64,000 nt of DNA from Ustilago trichophora (GCA_900323505.1 OOIN01000036.1:1-64000), one strand, 5' to 3'. Shown: positions 28,678 to 39,834, numbered from the stretch's first letter. Notes: generated by a model from the letters alone, not told the origin. Numbers and translations are program-made.

Positions 28678-29164
28678 TGTCATCACCCTTTCTCTCTCTC
28701 TGTCTCTGTCTCTGTCTCTCCGTCTCTCTGTCTCTTTGTCGCTCTGTCTCTCTGTCTCTTTCCCTCTCTTTCTCTGTCTCTTTCTCGCTCTCCCCCTCTC
28801 CCCCTCTCTGCGCCTCGAATGCATGCTTAGAACGAAAAAGAAAGAAGACAAGGCTTCAAGAAAAGAATACTAAACTCAAGGAGAAACCTTGAAGCTCGAT
28901 CTCATCCTGACGTGCTGGATAAAGAGTGTCGATGTGTGTGTGTGTGTGTTTGCCTGCGTGTGTGACTCATCTGATGATTGAATGTGCTTTCCAACGAGTG
29001 AGACACGGACGCGTTGTTCGAAACGGCTTGGACCTGAACGTGGTGTCATGAGATGTGAGCATGGCTGACTCGATAGTGTACATTGAAAGATCTGCTGAAG
29101 AAGGGAAACCAAAGGTGATGAGTGTGTGAAGAAGAGCGTCTATAGAGCAGAAAAGGGCAGAGCG

Positions 29165-29195
<31 letters not shown>

Positions 29196-29366
29196 GCGCG
29201 AGTGTGAGATCGTGATCGGTGAGAGGGAGACATGGTCGTGTGTTGCCAATCATCGTCCACAGGAGGAAGGGCGGACAAATGAGATTTTTCTGGGTTTGCT
29301 TACATCTGGCGTAGAGATGATGTATAAGCGGCCACATGGAAGGGGTATGAGAGCGCAGGAAAGAGT
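28678..29366. repeat. Microsatellite-rich convergent intergenic region
   Basis: A (CT)n/(CTGT)n tract at ~28,687-28,805, a (GT) run at ~28,934-28,950 and a (GT)n run at ~29,164-29,193 lie between the secreted-protein gene and TIM23. No coding feature supported. Confidence 0.8.
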
Positions 29367-30149
29367 TTAGAGGAGAGCCTGTTTGGCGGTGGTCCAAGTG
29401 GCGGCGGCAGCCATCATGATACCACTTGCGACAGCCATGGGACGGACGCCGGCGGTGCATTTGAAGAGGGCGCCCGAGATACCGCCTGCAGCGACAGCGC
29501 CAAGCATGTCGTGTTTGCCACGGACACCGTCGATGGCAGCGTCTACGAGGTTGTAGATGAGGGCGACGACGCCGGCCGAGTTGCCAAAAAAGGAGCCGCG
29601 ACGAGTGACTTGATTGAGAACGGCGTTAAGACGAAGACGGAAGGTGGGATGGTCGACGCCAAGAGGGCGGAAGAAGCCTTCCCTAGCACCGAGGAGGCCT
29701 CCGATAGCGAGACCCGAGAGATAGGTGGTACCGGTGCCGTAGCAGAGGTCGTCGGACCATCCACGCGAAGGAACAGCGGTTCGTGCACCTTCCAAGCTCG
29801 AGGGGGCACCGTCGGTCAAGTCGAGATATTCGAGGTCGTCTTTCCCAAGACCGGCCAATGGGGAGAGCGAACCGAGATCGAGCGAAGAGTCGCCGAGAAG
29901 GGAAGCTGCGTTGGGGACGTATTCGTTGGCAGAGCCAGATGTGGATGGTGATGGGGATGAGGAGGGCTGAACAAAGGCGTGGCTGCGGAGGTAGTCGGTG
30001 GGGTTGTCCGAAGTCGGGGTGGGAGTGATGGTGGAGTCAACCGGTGCGGGAGCTACTGCCTCGAAGGCGGGCTGCGTGGAGGACGAAGAGGAAGACGAGG
30101 AGGAGGACGAAGCCTCTGTGGACTTGTTGGAAGAGAAAGGCCAGACCAT
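29367..30149 (-). CDS. TIM23: Mitochondrial import translocase subunit TIM23 (260 aa)
   Basis: TIM23 forms the core of the presequence translocase in the mitochondrial inner membrane. ATG 30149 begins MVWPFSSNKSTEA. A Ser/Pro-rich N-terminal intermembrane-space domain (~aa 1-130) is followed by the Tim17/22/23 membrane domain with GTTYLSGLAIGGLLGAREG, LRLNAVLNQVTRRGSFFGNS, GVVALIYNLVDAAID and GGISGALFKCTAGVRPM, spanning four predicted helices. The frame extends upstream to 30644 through a poly-His/Lys translation of leader repeats. Those residues are rejected because the (GAT)n microsatellite encodes them. Single exon; divergent from bL27m. Confidence 0.93.
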   Translation of the reverse strand: MVWPFSSNKSTEASSSSSSSSSSSTQPAFEAVAPAPVDSTITPTPTSDNPTDYLRSHAFVQPSSSPSPSTSGSANEYVPNAASLLGDSSLDLGSLSPLAGLGKDDLEYLDLTDGAPSSLEGARTAVPSRGWSDDLCYGTGTTYLSGLAIGGLLGAREGFFRPLGVDHPTFRLRLNAVLNQVTRRGSFFGNSAGVVALIYNLVDAAIDGVRGKHDMLGAVAAGGISGALFKCTAGVRPMAVASGIMMAAAATWTTAKQALL

Positions 30150-30228
30150 GATTGACGGAAACTTGTGTGCGTTATGTTGGTATGCCTGTGATGGACAGAA
30201 AGGATTCTGATGTGGTGAAGGAGGAGGG

Positions 30229-30263
<35 letters not shown>

Positions 30264-30732
30264 GTCAAGAGCAGAGACAAACGTGGGGATTACACAAACA
30301 GTGCTTTGCTTCTTTTTGCTTTTTTGGCTGAGCAATTCGAGTGCGGCGGCTGAGAAACTGTCTTTGGGCTGATCCGAAATATTCAATTCAAAATTGCTCT
30401 CTTTCTCTCTTTCTTTGACTTTGGCTTCCCGCCGCGTTCCGAGGTCTTTTTCTTTTTCTTTTTCTTTTTTCCACAGAGAGTAGAGTGGGAGTTCTTCTGA
30501 AATCAACCGTGGCACATCATCCTTAGTCAGCAACCAAGTGAGTCTCTCTGCACGTGACAAATCAGATTTTGGGTTGCGGGTGCGATTCAACTTTGACTTT
30601 CTTCCAATGGACTCTGACATTGACATGTTGTTCACCATCATCATCCTTCACTCACTCTATCGTGGCATCGTCGATTGATACGATTCAGCAGCTGCTAGCA
30701 GTACTTCAGTTCGTGCTGCATACACCACCATC
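30150..30732. promoter_or_regulatory. Bidirectional promoter region, TIM23 / bL27m
   Basis: 583 bp separate the start codons of two nuclear genes for mitochondrial proteins. The TIM23 side of the leader holds a (GAT)n repeat of about 12 units (30,229-30,263) and a (TTTTC)n tract (~30,447-30,470). Co-regulation from this shared region is plausible but not shown. Confidence 0.6.
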
Positions 30733-31566
30733 ATGATCTTTACCGGCACCACTTCGCTGCTTAGGCGAACAGCCGTGGCAGCCGCTCGTGCTCCCACCTC
30801 TCAGGCTCCCGCTTCTCTCGCCATCGCCTCTACCACCATCGCAGCAGCAGCATCATCGTCCTCCATCCTTCCTGCTTTCGCCTTTGGAGCTTCTATTCAG
30901 ACTCGTAACTCAACTAAGCGAGGTGGTGGTTCTACAAAGAACAACCGCAACTCGCCCGGTAAACGTCTCGGTTACAAAAAGCAGACTGGTATGTACAATC
31001 TCATCTCAAGATTTTTCTCACACCCGGTCCCGTATTTCTGACATATTGACCATCCTCCATCCTCCATTCTCCATTCGCTCGCTCGTACTATAGGTCAAAT
31101 CGTGTACCCTGGACAGATCATCTACAGGCAGCGCGGTACCTCGTGGCATCCAGGCCCCAACGCAGCCATTGGCAAGGACCATACCATCTTTGCTACCGCC
31201 CCAGGCTACGTTCACTTCTACTATGCCGATATCGCTGCTGCTCCCACTGCTGCTTCTTCCACAGTTAGCCCATCTGCCTCTGGCGTCAAGCTCCCCATCA
31301 AGAAGCTCTCACCTACCACCTTCCACGCTAAGGAACTTACCGCATCCCCACACCCTTCCTCCAAAAAGCAGCGACGCAGATACATCGCCGTCTCGCCCAA
31401 CCCGGATACCTCCTTCCCCTTGCCTGCTGGCACCCCACGCCAGAGACGATTCGAAAAGGTAGACCTCAACTCTCTCCAATACCAGATTGATCAGCTCAAA
31501 ATTCACCAGCAGGCAGGAGCCGAAATCCTCGAATCGTCCACCTCGTCCGCTTCCGCTTCCGCCTAA
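30733..31566 (+). CDS. MRP7: Mitochondrial large ribosomal subunit protein bL27m (242 aa, 2 exons)
   Basis: bL27 lies at the peptidyl-transferase centre of the ribosome. Exons 30733-30988 and 31094-31566 flank a 105-nt GT-AG intron (gtatgt...ctatag). The first ~55 residues are an Arg/Ala/Ser-rich mitochondrial targeting sequence. The bL27 core reads [20 protein letters not shown], then across the splice [20 protein letters not shown] and [14 protein letters not shown] ~130-residue C-terminal extension, Lys/Ser/Pro-rich, is typical of fungal mitochondrial versions. It is convergent with the KAR9-like gene. Confidence 0.93.
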
Positions 31567-31850
31567 GCCCCAACTCCACATCTAGTAGTAACCTACATTT
31601 CTCAACTCCCCATTTGTACTTGTACCCGTCTTGTCAATCTCAATCTGCGAATCCACAACCACACCCACGTCGACTGTACACACGCACACACTCGCTCACT
31701 CAATGAACTCGCTGCTGCTAACTCACTCACGGCGGACAAAACAAAGAAACCCGATTCGACATGTTGAAATATATGCGAAAACAGGGCGTCTAGAGCCATC
31801 GTATTTTCTCGCATCGTCATACAATGTCTATCTCAAAGCTCATGTCAAAG

Positions 31851-34800
31851 TTAGATCGAGCTGAGACGTGCCAACAGCCACTGTTCCAAATCTTGCCATC
31901 CTCCGCCGACACGCACCAGGATCTTTTTCGCCTTGGTCCCCGCTCTTGCACCGGCGCTTCCTGCTGGGCGATGCAACTCGAGCAATCGACATGCCATTTT
32001 GCGTCCACCAATCTCGTACTGCGCTCGGTTGTCCTTGCCGGGCCCTTCCTCTAGCCTGACGCCTCTGGGGAGCGGCGGGTCGATGCGTTCCAGAGATACA
32101 CCTAGTCCGTTGCAGATGGCTGCCACTTCGACGTCCAGCGCATCGTTTGGATTGGCACGGTATTGCTCAATGCCACCGGTGGCGCCGTAGCTGCTGCCGG
32201 CTACAGAGCCGGATCCGATTCTAGATCCAGCTCCAGATACTCCTCTTGCACCTCTTCCTGGTCCGTACCACGTTCCGGTCGACATGCCTCCTACTGAACC
32301 GTTGTCGCTGAACGTCGGCGTTGTGCGGCCATTCTGCAGCGCTCGCAAGTTGGAGATGCTGGATCGTTTCAGCGATGCCCCAGGTTCAGCTGACGGCAGC
32401 GAAGCCAGTGCCGCTGCTGATAGCGGTGTAGCACGACCCGAGGACAAGACAGGATTGCGTCTCGTAGGCGGTGGCTTGCTCGCTCGCTTACTCGGTGTAG
32501 CCCCCGCACCGGTGCCGGCGATGCCCGTCGAAGGCGCACGAGCATACATGCTTAGCCTTTGTGCCCTTGCCACAATCGCGGGCTCTGGCGTTTGCATACT
32601 CAACCTCGAGGCCCCCGTATACCTCATGGGCGTCGAAGTAGACCCCTGCGACATGGCCGAACCTGGTCGGCTCGGTGTTCCCCCGCCACCGTCCGAGCTG
32701 CGAACTGCCAGACGTGGAATCATCGAGTCTCGCTTTCTTGATTTGGCGTCGCCTACATTACCTTGAGCCGAAGGTGGGCGATAGTACTGACCTGCCGAGG
32801 ACGCAGGTCGAGGCGGTGAAGAGGATCCTCCAAATTTGAGATACTCGATTGAATCATCGTTGTCCTCGTGAGCTGGCTTGGAAGCATCGGATTGAGAGGG
32901 CCATAGGACTTGGGATTGCGAGCGCGGCATCGACTGAGGCTGTGTCGGTCGTGCACGGTTGATTCCAGGCGTTTCCAGATCGTGCCAGGACGACTTGAAG
33001 CTCGATGGAGGAGGTCGACTCGGTGTACCCGACACATCGCGGCCGCCGGCAGCCGCACGACTACCCACGATCGACATCGGCCTTGTTGCTGGCGATCTTC
33101 CGAGGACACCCTTCTCCACAGCACCGGTCGCTGAATTTGCCATGGACGTGGCTCGGTTTCGGATGGGCGTGTCGACGATTGACGGCGCTGATGGCGAGAC
33201 AGATCCGCCAAGCAGTCTGCTGCTGCCCATGCGCTGAGACGTCCTCGGCACTTCAAGCTGTCTCGCCATGCCAGCTCGTGGTGGTGTCGAGACGGGCTTG
33301 TTGCGAATCCCAAGAGATTCAGCAGTTGCCGAGATGCGTCTTAGCCGCTGAGGTGTACCAGCTGCAGGTGGCGTGTTGGAAAGATTGGAACCCACCGAGG
33401 AACTGCTGGACAGACGGCCGGGTCCGCTGGCGATGCGTGACGCAGAAGAAGAGGAGGAGGAGGAGGAAGGCGTGTTGCGATGCGACAGCGCCGATGCACG
33501 AGTGGGGGTGCCTAGGCCGAGACCTGACTGCATGGACGCACTGGAACGCAACTTTGATGGAAGCGGTGGAAGGCTTGCAACCGATGTTGCTGGACTTGCC
33601 ACCTCGTTGGTAATGGAGGAACCGCTGCTATCGGATCGTACTCGGCGGAAGAGGGCTTCCATTCTCTTGAGCTCCCGTTCTGTCTTGGCGAGTTCATCTC
33701 GCAGGTTGCGCCAACGCGCACGGAGGTCGGAAAGGCGGCGTAGGATGGTGCCGTTGGCGGTCTGCCTCTCCTTGCAACCTTTCTCGAGGCTATGAAAGAC
33801 TTGCTGGCAGGCTGGCAAGTAGTACGATTTTTTGACCCCAAACGTCTTTGTCAAGGCGACGAGCTCTTGATGCTTGGCTTCAATGTCGTAGTCGGCTTCG
33901 AGATCGTCCTCGGCAGTCACAGCGCGTTGCAGCTTTCCGGCAAGATGATCGCGTTGAACTTGCTGAACAAAGGCGTGACAGAGCAAGACGGCTTTGTCCA
34001 AACTGTCCATCATGCCTTCTGCTTGGGTGCTGATGGAGCGGAAGACGTCGAGATACTTGTCGTCAGCGAGCTCCTTTTTGAGCGCATCAACCTCTTCCTG
34101 CACCATTGTCCACTCGGAGCACAGGTCTTGGTACTTGGCACGGAGTGCGCGTGGCGTCAAAGCTGGTGCGAATCCTGGCAGGGCCATGTCGTCCAAGGTC
34201 CCGAAGCTATCGATGCTGCCGATGCTGTTGCGGCGTCCTCGTAACTGCCAGTCGCTCATTTCCTTATCGATGATGGAAGAGTCTCCTGCGTCGGCATCAG
34301 CATCGGCGGCATGGGAGTTAGATCCTTGTAGGTCGGCCAGACGGACCTCGAGTTGCTGCATGATACGCGACAGAGCTTCAAGTCTCTCATCGAGCTGCAT
34401 CAGAGACAGATCGATACCGCCTAGCGACGAATCACCCGGGGAGCCTTTGACACTGCCGATGCCGGCGTCAATGTGGGGCGACTGGCCAGTCTGATCATTG
34501 AATGGATTGGTGCTACCGTGACGCTGCTCTTGGATGGAAAAAATGTGACCTTGAATGAGCTGAATGGCATCGTGAGCATCACCAATCTGGTCGCCTATCT
34601 CAAAGAGATGAGATTGGCGGAAGCCGAGCTCAGGCGAAGGGGTTGACCGTGCCGCATCTGTTGTGAGGTGGTCTGCTTGCGCTGGAGAGTGTAGTGAGGG
34701 CGTAAAAGGTGCAGAAAGAGGCTGTGGCGTGCGTAGATTGATGTCATCGCGGCTCGAGTCGGGATGGAAATCCAGAGAAGGGCCAGTGGCACGACTGAGC

Positions 34801-35250
34801 GCATTTGATGATGTCTGGGCAGGGTTGTCGGTAAGGGTGAGGCTGGCAATTGTGTCGGCGAGGTCCGAGGCAGTGAGCGGGAGACCGACTTTGGACGTGG
34901 TTGTGGCGCGGCTCTTTTGAGGTGAATTGGCGATGGACGAGATGCGTGATGGAATTGCTGCTACTGGGCTCAGGATGACTGAGGATGATCGTGAAGGAAT
35001 GCTTATGGCCAGAAGGTCGAATATGGATCCAAGGCAACAGACGATCAGCTACGAATCACTCTGTGTGAGGACATCAGTAGGCGGCTTGAACTTACGAGAC
35101 ACTGCTGGAAGAGCTGAGAATAGATGCGGAACGGACATGACCAGCACGTCGTGTTGGAGGCGAGCTGGGTGATGGAGCGAAAGGGGCAGCGGAGTCGTGG
35201 TCATTTGTATGGGATGATGCTCTTTCGTGGGACTGCATGGAGCTGAGCAT
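31851..35250 (-). CDS. KAR9: KAR9-like protein with C-terminal GAS2 domain (1,101 aa, 2 exons)
   Basis: Kar9 links microtubule plus ends (via EB1/Bim1) to actin transport and orients the spindle or nucleus. Predicted exons: 35250-35096 and 35001-31851, intron gtaagt...ataag (94 nt), frame continuous. A Ser/Pro-rich head precedes a helical KAR9-type region (~aa 250-530: LDERLEALSRIMQQLEVRLA, YLDVFRSISTQAEGMMDSLD, RWRNLRDELAKTERELKRME). Next is a long Ser/Arg-rich disordered part containing SMIP in a basic setting (KSRKRDSMIPRL, bases 32726-32715), an SxIP EB1-binding motif. The C-terminal ~95 residues form a GAS2 (GAR) microtubule-binding domain ending in KKILVRVGGGWQDLEQWLL. The leader upstream may hold another, non-coding intron. 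The start is the first in-frame ATG after a stop. Confidence 0.82.
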
Positions 35251-35741
35251 TGTGGTGATGCGAGACGAATGGATATCCGCGAGTGCTTGGACGTAATCTG
35301 CTGCTCCTTAGATGTGGGCCAGGGATGCTTGCATAGCTGCACGTGGTGAAATCGAGACAAGAAATTCCTTTGACCTTTACGGTGATGCGTGGTGGGAATG
35401 AGTGTATGTGTGTGTATGGGTAGGTAGAATCTAACGAGAGTGTATGAGGGGCGATACCGACAGTGCTGGTGATTTGTGTAGTGTGAAAAATGCCTTTAGT
35501 GGCGATGATGATGGTGATGGTGATGGTGATGGTGTTAGTGTTGGTGTTGGTGTTGGTGTGACGCCAAAATTGCAATCAAAAGCGCGTTTGACGCTCCGTG
35601 CCCTTTTGGACAATTTAGCCAAACAGATGGTCGCTCAGCCAGACCCCTTTCTTTGGTATGCTATTGTGCAAAAAGACTTTGGACTACAAGTGTGCACATG
35701 GACACGATAGCATCCTCTTCTGATCTCTAGATCTCTCGCAC
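35251..35741. promoter_or_regulatory. Divergent intergenic region, KAR9-like / small membrane protein
   Basis: About 490 bp. It contains a (GATGGT)n/(GTTGGT)n simple repeat at ~35,505-35,558 and a probable 5'-leader intron of the KAR9-like gene (donor GTAAAG near 35,380, acceptor near 35,307). No gene is seen. Confidence 0.5.
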
Positions 35742-36008
35742 ATGGCGGTTATCAAGCCCGGATTCTTGGGGCCTTCTTCAAGCCACGGTGACCAGCTCAA
35801 CGTCACTGCTACTGGATTCTACGTTGTCATGTCAACCCTGATTGCCTCGTACGCAAGCAAGGCTATTGGCCGGCTCGGAATCCAAGGATATCCGGGTGCC
35901 TATCGTATTGGCGTCATCGCTTTTTGCTTCGGGAGCTGGCTCGGCATCTATCGATCAGGTGCTCCGCTGTACACTAAGCAGAACAACAAGCTGGCAGAGC
36001 AGTCTTGA
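35742..36008 (+). CDS. Small membrane protein (88 aa), unknown function
   Basis: A short but convincing frame from ATG 35742. A hydrophilic head (MAVIKPGFLGPSSSHGD) is followed by two hydrophobic segments, about aa 25-41 (GFYVVMSTLIASYASKA) and aa 54-70 (YRIGVIAFCFGSWLGIY), linked by a short Gly/Pro-containing loop, then a polar tail. The hairpin topology and size recall small organelle-membrane subunits, but I recognise no family. It lacks paralogs in the window. An additional 5' exon cannot be excluded. Confidence 0.6.
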   Translation: MAVIKPGFLGPSSSHGDQLNVTATGFYVVMSTLIASYASKAIGRLGIQGYPGAYRIGVIAFCFGSWLGIYRSGAPLYTKQNNKLAEQS

Positions 36009-36399
36009 AGTGTCAAGACACCACACGCACACACACTCTCTCTCTCACACACACACAAAGGATCCTTGGAACCGCTTGCTTCCGCTTTGATGCCTTTGCT
36101 TGCACAGCCGAGCTAGCCTAGTACCTTGATTTCACAATCTTTTTCTTGTAAAAACAGGTCAGCATCACAGTTGTCCCGGGGCTCATTGCCCAAGCGCGTC
36201 TCTCAGCCATTGTCCAGTACATGTACTGTGACATCTTTTGATACCCAAACCAACCATCACTCTTCATCAACCAATCCAAAACAGCTTGGTCTTTGTGTTC
36301 TCTCATTTTCAGGTAGCTTCACTTCAAGACTTCGCAGAAGACGCATTGTCACAAGTAGATATCTGTAGTATATGACGTGTAATTGCTTGCTGATCGACA
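36009..36399. other. Convergent intergenic region
   Basis: Starts with (CA)n/(CT)n repeats (~36,021-36,058). Otherwise featureless 3' flanks of the small membrane protein gene and COQ4. Confidence 0.6.
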
Positions 36400-37589
36400 C
36401 TAACCAGACGTTGGCGATGCTGGATTGTCACTGTTCCGGGCTTGTTGCCGCTGTTGCTGCTGTTGCTTTGCCTTTTGATGCTGCAAGATCTTGGAAGGCC
36501 ATCCCTTCCTCTTTGCAACTTTTGTGGCACGTCCAGAGAACTTGGCAACTTGAATGGGTGGCCGCGTGATACCGAATTCGCGGCGCATCTCGTCGATATC
36601 TCTCTCCCAGCATCTCTCCCATTCGATCGAGATGAGTGGTACCGAGGTACGACCTACTTGGATTGCCCATGGGACGAGCGTTTGAAGAGCAGCAAGATCG
36701 GCAGAGGAACGAGGTGCAGCAGCTGTTGTTGTCGATGGATTGAGCGCCGCCGAGACAAGCTGTGATGGTTTTGGCAACGACGAAAGGTTGGAAGCGAGGA
36801 TGCGCAGTGTACCACCTGCAGCGGCAAAGCCAGCGACGGGCATGTTCATCTGAGCCATCTCGAAATACTTGACCACGGTTTCGCCGAGTTGGGTGACGGG
36901 CATGCGTAATAGCAGATGGTAGAAATCGTGCGATTCGCGATAGCGTTGAATGAGGTACTTGTGCTCCGAAGTTGACATGTAGTCGGCTTCGGCACGTCCG
37001 TCGGGACCAACGTTGTTCTCTTTGAGCCACTCGATCCATTCTCTGCCAAACTTTCCTCGATCGAGGCTGGCGAGGTAATCTACATCGACCGTCTCCGAGT
37101 TGACAGAAGGTCGTTCGATGAGCAATCTACGCCCAGATTCGGTCGAGCGCATCGATTCCAGAAGATGTGCAAGCGATGGGCCTGAAGAGACTTGTGTGAG
37201 CATCGACAGCAGATCTGCAACGGTGATGATACAGCCATGTGTCAGCCTATTTCCACATAAAGCATCAGTTGTGTGTGTGGCTTACCTCCTCGAGATGGGT
37301 TGTTGAGCAGACCGAGTGCGCTTCCCGCCGTGAGCAGAACTCTTCCCAAGAAAGTGGTCGGGATATGCTCTACTTGATCAATCCTTCCATGGCGATCTGG
37401 CTTGTTGTTGTTGTCATGGGATCTGCGAGGCGCTGTTGGAGCAAGCGTGCCGTAAGCTGCCAAGGTGGTTTGGGCAAGTCGTATAGAAGTGTGTGAGATG
37501 CTGCGAGAAGGAAGACGCAGCATGGAGGTGCTTGCACCCTGAGACCTTGATCCTACGGGGATAAGCTGTTTCAAGAAGCTTGGCGACAT
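36400..37589 (-). CDS. COQ4: Ubiquinone biosynthesis protein COQ4 (372 aa, 2 exons)
   Basis: Coq4 is a matrix-side inner-membrane protein of the CoQ synthome needed for coenzyme Q production. Exons 37589-37286 and 37214-36400, 71-nt GT-AG intron. The N-terminus (MSPSFLKQLIPVGSRSQ...) is Arg/Ser-rich as in a mitochondrial presequence. The core has IPTTFLGRVLLTAGSALGLL, LASLDRGKFGREWIEWL, and the COQ4 metal motif HDFYH-x11-E (bases ~36930-36916: HDFYHLLLRMPVTQLGE), then WERCWERDIDEMRREFGI. A Gln/Lys-rich C-terminal tail is longer than in yeast Coq4. Divergent from glucosylceramide synthase. Confidence 0.92.
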
Positions 37590-37914
37590 GATCGAGTGCC
37601 GACAAGGACGATGGTGATGGAAGCGAATCAAGAGACGCAGAGCAAGTTGTGAAAAAGAGACGCGGTCGAAGCGGGCGATATACATACTGTAAAAGAAAAA
37701 GACCAACACATTTTTGTGTCAATGTCGCACAGACACACACAGCTTGGACCAAGAAGCTCAGTCGCCTTCCTTTGTCTCTTTGTTTCTCTCCTTCCATCAC
37801 CATCCTCTTCATTCGCTTATACTGACACCCTCAACACGATGCAAAGTCTTTAACAGATCATTAGCTGCGAACTGTTGGCTTCCAGCAATTCTTGGACGTA
37901 TATACACACACACG
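37590..37914. promoter_or_regulatory. Divergent promoter region, COQ4 / glucosylceramide synthase
   Basis: 325 bp between start codons. The frame of the synthase is open through much of it, but the translation is leader-like (CT-rich, low complexity). A TATATACAC element lies ~15 bp before the synthase ATG. Confidence 0.5.
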
Positions 37915-39834
37915 ATGGGCCAATCTTTGTTGGCAACCGCAAACGCAAGGCTTCGGCGCGTACAGCCTCCGTTGGCTCTCTTTGTCCTTTTCGTCGTCCT
38001 TGTCTCGAGCACCGCCTCGGCCCAAGCATCTTTAAGCGACAATGCCCCAACTACAATCACCGAAAACAAGCCATCGTCGATTCTTCGTGCGCTCGCATAC
38101 ATAGGCTTGTCGTGGTACTTGTTAATTTGGACCGTCTGCCTCCTTGGACTCGGCCTTGCAAACCAATTTGCACACTCGGAATCACCAAGGTCGCCGCTAT
38201 CACCACCTCGATCCTCGGTCATCCTCACCAACGAGACTCACGACTCTAGTAGCATCGATTCGCTCATGCGACGACAGCAGCATCACGGCCAACAGCATGC
38301 AGAGTCTGTACCTGGCGTCTCGATCTTGCGCCCTCTCAGCGGGTTAGATAGCAATCTCTATTCCAACCTTGCCTCCTCGTTCACCCAAGACTATCCCAAG
38401 ACGCGCTTCGAGGTCATCCTATCCATCCGAGACACCTCCTCCCCCGAGTCTCAAAAGGTGCTCAACGTCGCCCGAATGGTCGTGGCTGCCCATCCTCTCG
38501 TCGACGCACGCATTATTGTTGGAGATCACTTTGCAGGCGTCAATCCAAAGATCAACAACCTCGTTCGTTCCTACGCCGCCTCCAAGTACGATATTCTCTG
38601 GGTGGTAGATAGTCAAGTCTGGTCGCCCTCGGGTGCACTTGCACGTGCCGTTGACGATCTTTGCGCCGACCCCACCAACCGGCCTCGCCCTTCACCCAGG
38701 TGGTTGCCCCGCAAGACTCACGGCGAGCGCGTGGGTCTTGTCCATCATGTCCCCTTTGCTGTGCTACCAAGCACTTCGTGGGGGTCGAGGATCGAGAGGG
38801 TTTTCCTGTCGACTACACATGCAAAGATGTATCTGGCGCTCAACGCACTTTCGATCGATTCGTGTGTGATGGGCAAGAGCAACATGTATCGCAAATCCGA
38901 TCTCGCTTGTGTTCCCGATTCGTTTTTCAACGTCTCGCATCACGGTAGTCAGGGTGAAGAGGGCGCTATTGGCAGTTTTGCCTTTTCGCATCAGTCGCAG
39001 CCCGTGACACAATCCAACACCTTCAGCAGCAGCAGCAGCAGTAGTAGCAGCAGCAGCAGATCCGCATCACCATTACAGACGCAAACACAATCTGCTGGTT
39101 CTGGTGAATCCGAGCAGCTGTCCAACGACCGAGTCAAGACCCTTTCCCGTCCGCTTGCGCGGTTTTCGATCTACCTTGCCGAGGACAACATGTTGGCACA
39201 GTCGCTGTGGAATGCACCTTTGAACCTCTCGCATACGCTCTCGTCTTGCGATTTGGCCTATACCTCGGTAGGCGACATTCGTACTTTGGCCGACTATACG
39301 CGTCGAAGGATGCGCTGGATCCGCGTGCGCAAGTACATGGTTCTGGCACCTACGCTGTTGGAGCCGCTCACCGAGTCGATTCTTTCCGGCTTGGTTGGAT
39401 GGTTTGCGCTTTCGACACTCGTCCTGCCTGCGATTTGCATGACGTGGTCGTCGGAATCACGGCCTCTCTCGTGGGCTCTGCTGTTCTTCTGCGGACATTT
39501 CGGTGCGTGGTTCAGTGTCGACTATACCGTGTTTCAGCGACTTTCGGTGGCCCACGAGTTTCTAGCGTGCAATCCTGGGGTGGATAATGCGGATAGGATG
39601 AGCATTGTGGAATTTGCGGCTGCGTGGGCGATGCGCGAGGCTCTGGCATTGCCAATTTGGGCATGGGCCATCTTGGGAAGCACCGTCTCGTGGAGGAACA
39701 AGACGTATCGTATCCTTGTAGGTGGACGTGCTGCCGTCGTTGCAGCACCCGGTCCCCGGCGCCCTAAAACCAACAAAGGCAGTTCGTCGCCACTGAGTCA
39801 AGTTCATGATCCTCTCCTGCATTCAGACGATTAA
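37915..39834 (+). CDS. Ceramide glucosyltransferase (glucosylceramide synthase, 639 aa)
   Basis: A GT21 enzyme that moves glucose from UDP-glucose to ceramide at the Golgi/ER membrane, making fungal glucosylceramide. ATG 37915 starts MGQSLLATANARLRR, with N-terminal hydrophobic segments (~aa 20-40 and 60-80). Catalytic landmarks in order: VSILRPLSGLDSNLYSNLAS, FEVILSIRD (D1), NPKINNLVRSYAASKYDILW, VVDS (D2), GLVHHVPFA, YLAEDNMLAQSLW (D3) and the RRMRW pentad (family (Q/R)xxRW), then C-terminal membrane segments ending SWRNKTYRILVGGRA. A Ser/Gln-rich insert of about 80 residues (~aa 330-408, with a TCAGCAGC-type poly-Ser run) interrupts the catalytic domain between D2 and D3. Single exon. Confidence 0.94.
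   Translation: MGQSLLATANARLRRVQPPLALFVLFVVLVSSTASAQASLSDNAPTTITENKPSSILRALAYIGLSWYLLIWTVCLLGLGLANQFAHSESPRSPLSPPRSSVILTNETHDSSSIDSLMRRQQHHGQQHAESVPGVSILRPLSGLDSNLYSNLASSFTQDYPKTRFEVILSIRDTSSPESQKVLNVARMVVAAHPLVDARIIVGDHFAGVNPKINNLVRSYAASKYDILWVVDSQVWSPSGALARAVDDLCADPTNRPRPSPRWLPRKTHGERVGLVHHVPFAVLPSTSWGSRIERVFLSTTHAKMYLALNALSIDSCVMGKSNMYRKSDLACVPDSFFNVSHHGSQGEEGAIGSFAFSHQSQPVTQSNTFSSSSSSSSSSSRSASPLQTQTQSAGSGESEQLSNDRVKTLSRPLARFSIYLAEDNMLAQSLWNAPLNLSHTLSSCDLAYTSVGDIRTLADYTRRRMRWIRVRKYMVLAPTLLEPLTESILSGLVGWFALSTLVLPAICMTWSSESRPLSWALLFFCGHFGAWFSVDYTVFQRLSVAHEFLACNPGVDNADRMSIVEFAAAWAMREALALPIWAWAILGSTVSWRNKTYRILVGGRAAVVAAPGPRRPKTNKGSSSPLSQVHDPLLHSDD

Noticed and set aside
28687..29193. CRISPR-like or coding interpretation of regular CT and GT repeats
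   Set aside because: These are simple microsatellites with no spacer structure in a eukaryotic genome.
30150..30644. 165-residue extension of TIM23 with a poly-His run
   Set aside because: The His run is a (GAT)n microsatellite read on the minus strand, inside the leader shared with bL27m.
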